Assembly: GCA_011317545.1 (NCBI GenBank)
Contig: WUJK01000003.1
Coordinates: forward strand, 1,116,001-1,180,000
Reading direction: 5' to 3'
Source: Coniella vitis
Lineage: Eukaryota > Ascomycota > Sordariomycetes > Diaporthales > Schizoparmaceae
DNA: 64,000 nucleotides
Part shown: piece after piece, positions 57,687 to 64,000 of the stretch
Layout: each line of letters starts with the position of its first letter
Position numbering within the stretch: the first letter of the stretch is position 1
The notes under the pieces: model-generated
Seen by the model: only the letters and a program-made list of their open reading frames with translations
What the model was told of the DNA's origin: nothing
Database searches by the model: none
Made by a program: the position numbers and the translations under genes

Positions 57687-58943
57687 ATGAGCCTCTTACC
57701 TTTCCACGCCCTCGCCACGGCCCTCCTTTTCCTCCTCCTCCTCCTCCTCCACCCTCTCCCCGTCGCCGCCGCTCCCGCCTCAGACTCCTCCTCTTCCTCC
57801 TTCACCACCACGTCCACCACCACCACCACCCGTAGCACCCAAGCCGCCCCCCGCAATGAACTCCCCCGCCTCGTCATCTACTTCCAAACCACCCACGACG
57901 ACCTCGGCAACCCCATCTCGATGCTGCCCCTCATCACCGAGCGCCACATAGCCCTCACCCACCTGATCGTCTGCTCCCTGCACATCAACGCCGGCGAGGC
58001 CATCCGCCTCAACGACTACTCGCCCTACGACCCCCACTTCTACACCCTCTGGAATGAGACCGTCCTCCTGCAGCGCGCGGGCGTCCGGGTCACGGGCATG
58101 GTGGGCGGCGCCGCCCCGGGCTCCTTTGACGCCGACACGCTGGACAGTACCGACGCGGCGACGTTCGAGGGCTACTATGCACAGCTGGCCGAGGTGATTC
58201 GCACGTACGCGCTGCAGGGCATGGACCTGGATGTCGAGCAGGGCATGTCGCAGGCGGGCATCGAGCGGCTGGTGGCGCGGCTGCATGCGGATTTTGGCGA
58301 CGACTTCATCATCACCCTGGCGCCGGTTGCGACGGCGTTGGATGGCAGTGCGAATTTGTCTGGGTTTAATTATACCGCGTTGGCGGAGGCGTCGCGTGTG
58401 GTGGTGGATACGACAAACACCAGCACCACCAGCACCACCAGCACCAGCACCGCCACTGCTTCATCCCAGCAAGGCGTGGAAATGATTCACTTCCTCAACA
58501 CCCAATTCTACAGCGGCTTCGGCACCATGGCCTCCCCGACCGACTTTGAAAAAGTCGTGGCTGCAGGCTGGGACCCGCGCTTCATTGTGGCCGGCCAGTT
58601 GACGAGCCCGCTGAACGGCGCCGGGTACACGGATCCTTCGACGCTCAACGCGACGGTCGTGCAGCTCGTCGCAGAGTATGGCACCATCGGCGGCATCATG
58701 GGCTGGGAGTACTTTGACAGTGAGCCGGGCGGCACCGAGGAGCCCTGGGAGTGGGCGCAGGAGATGACGGCGATCCTGCGGCCCCATGACACGCTTGCGC
58801 TGACAGTGACCAACGAGGCCGCGGTGACGCTGAGTGCGGCGTGGAATCGGAGTGTGATTGTCAATGGGTCGCAGAGTGTGGCTTCGCAGCAGCAGCATGC
58901 GGCTGTGGCGAGGGTGGATTATTTTGCCATGGTGAATGCGTGA
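57687..58943 (+). CDS. Secreted GH18 glycoside hydrolase (chitinase or endo-N-acetylglucosaminidase type)
   Basis: This is a single-exon gene of 418 residues. A strong signal peptide (about 1-28, with a Leu-rich core) is followed by a Ser/Thr-rich linker (32-52). The catalytic barrel starts near RLVIYFQTTHDDLG. The SxGG-like strand is TGMVGGAAPGSF (136-147) and the GH18 signature is MDLDVEQGMS, with Asp180, Asp182 and the acid Glu184. A substrate-side GWEYFDSEPGG follows. The C-terminal 75 residues form a separate Ser/Ala/Thr-rich beta-like tail with several N-glycosylation sites. Family activity is hydrolysis of chitin or of N-glycan cores by substrate-assisted catalysis; this sub-family has few tested members, so substrate is open. 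Convergent with the membrane protein gene downstream. Confidence 0.88.
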   Translation: MSLLPFHALATALLFLLLLLLHPLPVAAAPASDSSSSSFTTTSTTTTTRSTQAAPRNELPRLVIYFQTTHDDLGNPISMLPLITERHIALTHLIVCSLHINAGEAIRLNDYSPYDPHFYTLWNETVLLQRAGVRVTGMVGGAAPGSFDADTLDSTDAATFEGYYAQLAEVIRTYALQGMDLDVEQGMSQAGIERLVARLHADFGDDFIITLAPVATALDGSANLSGFNYTALAEASRVVVDTTNTSTTSTTSTSTATASSQQGVEMIHFLNTQFYSGFGTMASPTDFEKVVAAGWDPRFIVAGQLTSPLNGAGYTDPSTLNATVVQLVAEYGTIGGIMGWEYFDSEPGGTEEPWEWAQEMTAILRPHDTLALTVTNEAAVTLSAAWNRSVIVNGSQSVASQQQHAAVARVDYFAMVNA

Positions 58944-59694
58944 TGATGGGGGTGGTGAGTCGTTATGTCGTTCAAGGTGCTGACGACGACGACGAAGATG
59001 ATGATGACGACGAATGATGATGACGCTATTTCGGATTCGTCCAGATATACTGTCCCTCTTGCTGTACAAAGTCCGTTTTGCCATGCTTATACTGATCCTT
59101 CCAAGAGTAAGGACCAAGCCTTTTCCGTTTGCACACTTGGCCCATGTCGTGATGCCCTCAGTGACTGTCCGCGCTCATATGAAATAGAAAAGAAGTGCAC
59201 AATCGGTTTTTCGCGTCTGCGGCTATCAACGAGACACGCCGTGGCATGGCGCATCTCTGTATCGACACTCCATCCACCCAGCGTGTCTGGCGCCAGTGAG
59301 AATGGCGATACTCTTGACGTAGAAGAATATCTCCTCGTCTCCCCGCCGAATTCATGATTTCCAATGTGTGTGAGAGAGCTGTGACTCGAGAAGAACTGAT
59401 ATGAAAAAGGCCCCATATAAATGTGTTCACCTTGCAGCGATCAAACAAAGACAATCAGCCCTTTATGGAGCCCAGCTTCATCATAAGCCCCAAACCCAAA
59501 ACACCATGCTCGATATTGATGGAAAAAGCCCACAAAGAATGTCCCCCCACCAAAAACAAAAAGGAGTCCCCTTCTCTGTGCAGTCTGGACCCATATGCCC
59601 AAGGGCATACATATATATAAAGATACCCATCAAGTTTGCACATCCCATTTCCTTTCTCGTGTCAACATATCCCGCCCGCATGACGAGTGCCATC
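58944..59694. other. Convergent intergenic region
   Basis: This holds the 3' regions of the GH18 gene and the rhodopsin-domain gene. A GACGAC/GATGAT-rich patch lies at 58980-59025. A string TATATATAA near 59612 has no gene after it in a sensible position. Confidence 0.5.
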
Positions 59695-61056
59695 TCATAT
59701 CGCCCGAGCCGGACTCGCCCTCGACGCATCCCAGTTAAACTCCGTCTTGCCGCTGCCCATCCGCGGGTCCTGCCGAATCTGGTACCGGATCGGCCCCAGA
59801 TACAAGTGGTCATGCCGCTGGGCAATCTTTTCGCGTTCGGGCGTGTCGCGGCCATGCAGGATCCGCAAGTCGTAGTTGCTGTGGTCGTCAGGCGGGGTCC
59901 TGTGGCGTTTGAGCAGCGCTCCTCGTGGCAGGAGAACCGTGGTGCCAATTTTTCCCTCGATCCGCGTCGGGTCTGTCGGCAGTTTGAAGGCGCGGCGAAT
60001 CATGGGCCAGAGGACGGGCACGCAGGCGCAAAAGAAGATGCTTCCTGGCTCGGCAATGGTCCAGACGAGGTTGTACACTTGCCACGTTTGGTCGAGCTCG
60101 GTTTGGAGCATGAACATGTAGTATGCGCGGATGATGGAAGCGATACAGCCACTGAGAGGTAAAGATGGCGTGAGTTCAATGACGAAACAAACATATTTTG
60201 ATGCTGTTATCTCACAGGGAGAGAGGGAGAGAGCACGCAAAGGGCGCGGTATAGAATGAAAATGTTTCTTTTCCCCATGGCAAAGATCCTGCACTTACAA
60301 GGAACCAACGAGAAACACGGCCGTGAGAGCCATCTTTTGCGCTCGCGAAATCTTTGGCATGGCCCAAACCATGGGCGTCGGCAGGGCCAGCAGCACGACA
60401 TCGTGTACCACGTTGGGAATGCCGACAAACCGAAAGGCTATGACCTGGTTGATGCACTGCCCCTGCAGCGTCTTGTCCCATTGGTAGTCAACGGGGATGC
60501 ACTGCACAATGGCCACAAGTGTCTCGCCAATGGCCCACAGCCAGACGTAGATGAGCATGCCGGCGGTGAAGGTGCGGAACCACTGTTGTACACCAAAGAT
60601 GCGGCGGTACAGCAGTAGAATCGAGGATTTCATGATAGCAATTGCCACACTGTAAAGGATTTCGAGTGCAAATAGCGTTTGCACGAACTTGACGAGCGCA
60701 GTGGGTTCGTGCAGGAGAACCCATTCCTCGTGTCGTCCTGCATCACCCAGCTTGAGACCTTTGGTAAAGAATCTCAGTGTCAGCAGCAGCTCCAAGGGGA
60801 AAAAAGAGCGTACAGCCGTGGCATTTGTGGCCAAAGACATACATAGTATGAGGTCAGCGCATAGTGCGATCATGAGAATGTACGACGGTATCATCAACCA
60901 GTCATCGAGAAACAGAGCGCTGTCGGCGACACGATGTGCCACAAAGCGCAGGGCAAAAACCAGAGTGCTCAGAACAATAAAAAAGACGGAGATCGTTAGA
61001 ATCGCATTGCCTCTATCGGCATCAAGTTCGGCCAACGTCAGGCTGCTGGAACTCAT
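59695..61056 (-). CDS. Seven-helix SAT4/Pth11-type rhodopsin-domain membrane protein
   Basis: Two exons, 61056-60299 and 60151-59695, give 404 residues; the intron is 147 nt with GTAAGT and CTCTCAG signals. About seven hydrophobic helices fit the fungal rhodopsin-like family called SAT4 (PF20684), related to Pth11 receptors. Typical segments are LDDWLMIPSYILMIAL after helix 1, KSSILLLYRRIFG, a long loop VQCIPVDYQWDK with its conserved Cys, DVVLLALPTPMVWAMPKISR, and GCIASIIRAYYM. There is no N-terminal CFEM domain. The C-terminal 110 residues are cytosolic and hydrophilic. The start at 61056 is the first ATG in frame; longer open sequence begins with TTG. Role is likely sensing or signalling at the plasma membrane, unproven. 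Confidence 0.88.
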
Positions 61057-62994
61057 GGCTGCTATGCTCGTAGTCGGGCCAGTCAAATCGAACAATCGCC
61101 ACCTGTGTTTGCTCGCCTAGTGAGACGCCGGTCTCTACTGAAGAAGAGGACTAAGAAAGACGTCCATGCAACAGAACAAAGCAGAAAGAGGCAAATGGAG
61201 AACAGAGTGAGGGAAGCAATCGCACAACGAGCCAAACTCACCAACAGAGATCACGACTGACCAATCAACACCAACACCTGTAGTAGTCCCTGTTGCCCCC
61301 TGCCGAAGACATTCGCTTCGAGCCTTGTTGAGATTGTTATTTTGGCGTTCTGGATGCTCGATTCGGACTCTTGCGGCTACACCACATTGAGGCCCCGCGC
61401 GGCAAGATGTAAGATCCCAAATGTCCCAGTACCACGTCTCATCTCATCCATCTACCATGCTTCGGCTGCCATCACAGAAGCTCCACGTCCCAGAACGCGG
61501 TACGATGTACATGGTCATCCAGATGCGTGGGAAATGAGAAGTTTGTACCCGCAACCTGCTTACTTGCGTCTCATTGTGCCATGTCCATTCTGCGCTGGTA
61601 GGCACACCCAGAATACACGGTGCAGGCATACCACAAACAAGATAAGCGTAGGATTCCTCTACCCTGGTTCCCCAACAATTCTGAAGTTCCCTGCCCGTGA
61701 ATACTAAACGTGCTACCAGCGCGATGCTTGTGTTTCGGAGTTGTGATATATCCTTTTGTCTTGGGGCCAGGCTCATTTACTTGTCAAGCCAACGCAGTCG
61801 GCCCAACAGCCCTGACTTGGGGTATCCGTGTTGGTCATGGTCGCTCGGTTGAGAAGTGCAGCCGAAGATGAATTGCCTTCCACAAACGGCTCACAAAGCT
61901 TTGGTCAAGAACATCCAAGTCGGATCAAACCTCGCACGTCCAAGTGTGATGGCTCACAAGCACACGCGGCTCTGTTGCAGGGCTGCAATCCATTGAGAAC
62001 AACAGTCTTCTTGGTTTGCTGCCCATACGAGGTCAAAGGATTCGTGGGAACCCCTGGCCAGCAAGGCTCAAGTCCTCTGCGGCTGAACAGGGGCAGAAGG
62101 GGTAATCCACCCCAGAGGTAACGGTAAAATGCAGAGGAGAGAAGAGGGTAACATTGTAGGCGCATTCCACACGCCTCTAGTGATCCATGAGATCAATCGA
62201 GACTTGTTGCAGGCCCTTTTGATTGTTGAGACTCCTGGCCAATCCGAGATGCTTCAATGTACCAAGGTAGCTAGCTACATGAATTGGCTGTGTTGGCTCA
62301 TGCGGCTTGACCAGGAGACAAGTTTCTGCACCTTGCAGGACAACGACACAATACCAACGTTTCAATTGCGAGGGGGATAACCCAAAACAGAGTGCTTATG
62401 AGTACTTTTGGGCTCCGGACCCCAAGCTAAGCGCAGAAAGTATATAAAAGGAAGAAATTAGGAAGCAATAACGGAGACGATCCGGAAGCTACCGCCAAGC
62501 AGAGCAGAGGCACGGCACAGCTGAGATTAACGAGGCATGCACTGTCATCCTATGAAGTTTGTCGAGTGCTTTCAATGTCAGTGACAGAAGAATTTAGTGT
62601 GCGGTACTTGGGGGGAGGGGTGTTCTTGGCTTCGAAGACCATGTCTCTCGAGATGCCCACGAAATTGTCTGCGAACGAAGCCTTTGTATTATACCCTGAC
62701 GTTACAAAAGTACAAGTACAGAGACTGACCAGCTCTTGTAACGATAATACATGCCCATTCTTTATGCAGAGCAGCCCAAAAGGTCATCTCAGTGTCGCAA
62801 GGCATAGTTGAGATAAGCCCAAGATTTAGGTTGCTACACCGTAGTAGTGGCTCACTTTGGCCCTAAATTTGGATGAAGGGATGGCCAAAAACCAGGTGTT
62901 CGAGCCGTGACTGGTGCAGTCACCAGTCTTGAATATACCATGCACCCTCATGTTAGGTAGGGTATCGGTGCATTGATACTCGAGTGGTCGAATC
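61057..62994. other. Gene-free stretch
   Basis: This holds the promoter of the rhodopsin-domain gene (left part) and the 3' region of the right-edge gene. On the plus strand a clear TATATAAAA at 62441-62449 is followed by a 77-81-codon frame at 62566-62811 (starts at 62566 or 62575) that lacks any recognisable feature and is not called as a gene. G-run at 62611-62616. Confidence 0.5.
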
Positions 62995-64000
62995 CTATTC
63001 ATCGTTTTGTATTTCGCTCAACAAAGGTCTAGGCTTGGTAGTGGAAGCGCGCGACCTGGGACTTGAACGACGAGGCTCATCCTCTTCGTCAATGACTCTA
63101 GCTCTAGCCGGAGTAAATCTACAGCTGCGTGTGGGGATTCTTTTGTTCTCTACCTCGAGTTTGCTGGCAACTGCGGCACCACCGGTGACGGCCTGTAACG
63201 GTGTGCCTTGGTCTGGAATCGGCACACCTAAGTCTCCGGCCAATGTTTGGCAGGGGTATGACGACCCGACAGAATCGCGTTCGTTACCAACGACGGCAAC
63301 GGCATTAATTGGCTGGGGAAACTTTTTAAACTGTGCTTCAACAGATGGTGAAGAAGCGAGCAAGGGCGATTGCATAGAGCCGGTAGAGCTCAAGTGACGG
63401 TTCTCTTTGCGCGACGTGACCTCTGAAGCGGGCAAGGGAACTTGATGATGCAACACATGTTTTGGCGCACCACTCATTGGATGAGGTTGGTTTAGTAGGG
63501 AACAAGTGAGAGAATTGGACAGCCCGCTTGACATGGGTGGCCGAGCCATTTCATAACCTCCTTGCCCTGTGTACGAGCAAAGGAATTAGCCAGAAATCAT
63601 TAACAGTCAGATACCCAACCGAGCTTCGAATACTCACCAACAGCAGCACCAGTACCGCCAATCAAGGAGGCCGGGGTGTTGGCTGGCACCTTGAGAGATT
63701 GCGCCAGACTGTTGTCATTCAAGTCAGGGATAGAGAAGTTCAAATATTCCGACCCAACGTTTTGGCCCATAGTGTAAGACAGAAACGTAGGCATGTCTGC
63801 CACAATGCCATTGCTGTCATTATCTTTGCTAGTGTCCCGCATCGCTGAGCCGGGCCAGAGCGTCTGCTGTGATGAGCCCAATGAATTGAACCATTCTTGG
63901 TAGGCGGCCTCGCTAAAGTGGTCCAGAAAGTCTAAGGTAGAGGAACTAGAGTTTTTCTGCACACTGGGAGCCGCAGGATGATAAGTAAAGGAACCAGACA
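62995..64000 (-). CDS. 3' part of an unrecognised gene, cut by the right edge
   Basis: Two exon parts are visible: 64000-63638, which continues past the window, and 63566-62995, joined across a 71-nt intron (GTGAGT donor, ACACAG acceptor). The visible 311 residues are Ser/Pro/Asn-rich and look disordered (TLDFLDHFSEAAYQEWFNSL near the left, then EFSxxPDLND-like sequence, and a basic tail PRRSSPRSRASTTKP). I see no catalytic or DNA-binding motif in this part. It resembles the C-terminal region of a nuclear regulator in composition, but that is a guess. Frame is consistent across the intron. Confidence 0.65.

Overview
The window is nuclear DNA from a filamentous ascomycete (Pezizomycotina, probably a Sordariomycete). 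Genes are split by short GT-AG introns of about 55-150 nt. Branch sites such as CTAAC or CTGAC sit just before the acceptor. Housekeeping genes match ascomycete families and are mixed with secreted plant-biomass enzymes. I recognised no tRNA, rRNA, CRISPR array or intact transposon.

Left block (0-27.4 kb), conserved housekeeping. On the minus strand lie a UBA-like/UAS/UBX Cdc48 adaptor (UBX5 type), the giant proteasome adaptor ECM29, the mitochondrial NAD-isocitrate dehydrogenase subunit IDH1, a three-RRM RNA-binding protein of the Csx1/Nam8/TIA-1 type, and the 18S rRNA methyltransferase BUD23. BUD23 shares a 400-bp divergent promoter with SVP26 (plus strand), an ER-Golgi membrane adaptor. 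Between the RRM gene and BUD23 is a gene-free stretch of about 10 kb. Its CSX1-proximal part may be a long spliced 5' leader, and its middle carries a dense cluster of the 9-mer TACATAGTA.

Middle block (27.4-46.5 kb), accessory. It contains a proline/glutamine-rich gene relic with seven in-frame stops, a cellobiose dehydrogenase (AA8 cytochrome plus AA3_1 flavin domain), and the wreck of a 2-oxoglutarate/Fe(II) oxygenase gene broken by stops, frame changes and trinucleotide expansions. A small secreted effector-like protein, a GH7 glucanase and a GH28 pectinase follow. Poly-T runs, AT microsatellites and two short telomere-like repeats lie among them. The secreted enzymes fit a saprotroph or plant-associated fungus.

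Right block (47-64 kb), mixed. It holds a dienelactone-hydrolase-like protein fused to a SnoaL-like domain with an acidic tail, a divergent PIP-kinase-like protein, a disordered unknown protein with two DVKPRR motifs, a secreted GH18 protein, a seven-helix SAT4/Pth11-type rhodopsin-domain membrane protein, and the 3' end of an unrecognised gene that continues past the right edge.

All exon borders were set by hand from GT/AG signals and reading-frame continuity, and should be tested against RNA-seq. Protein identities come from visible motifs and family knowledge; no search was run.
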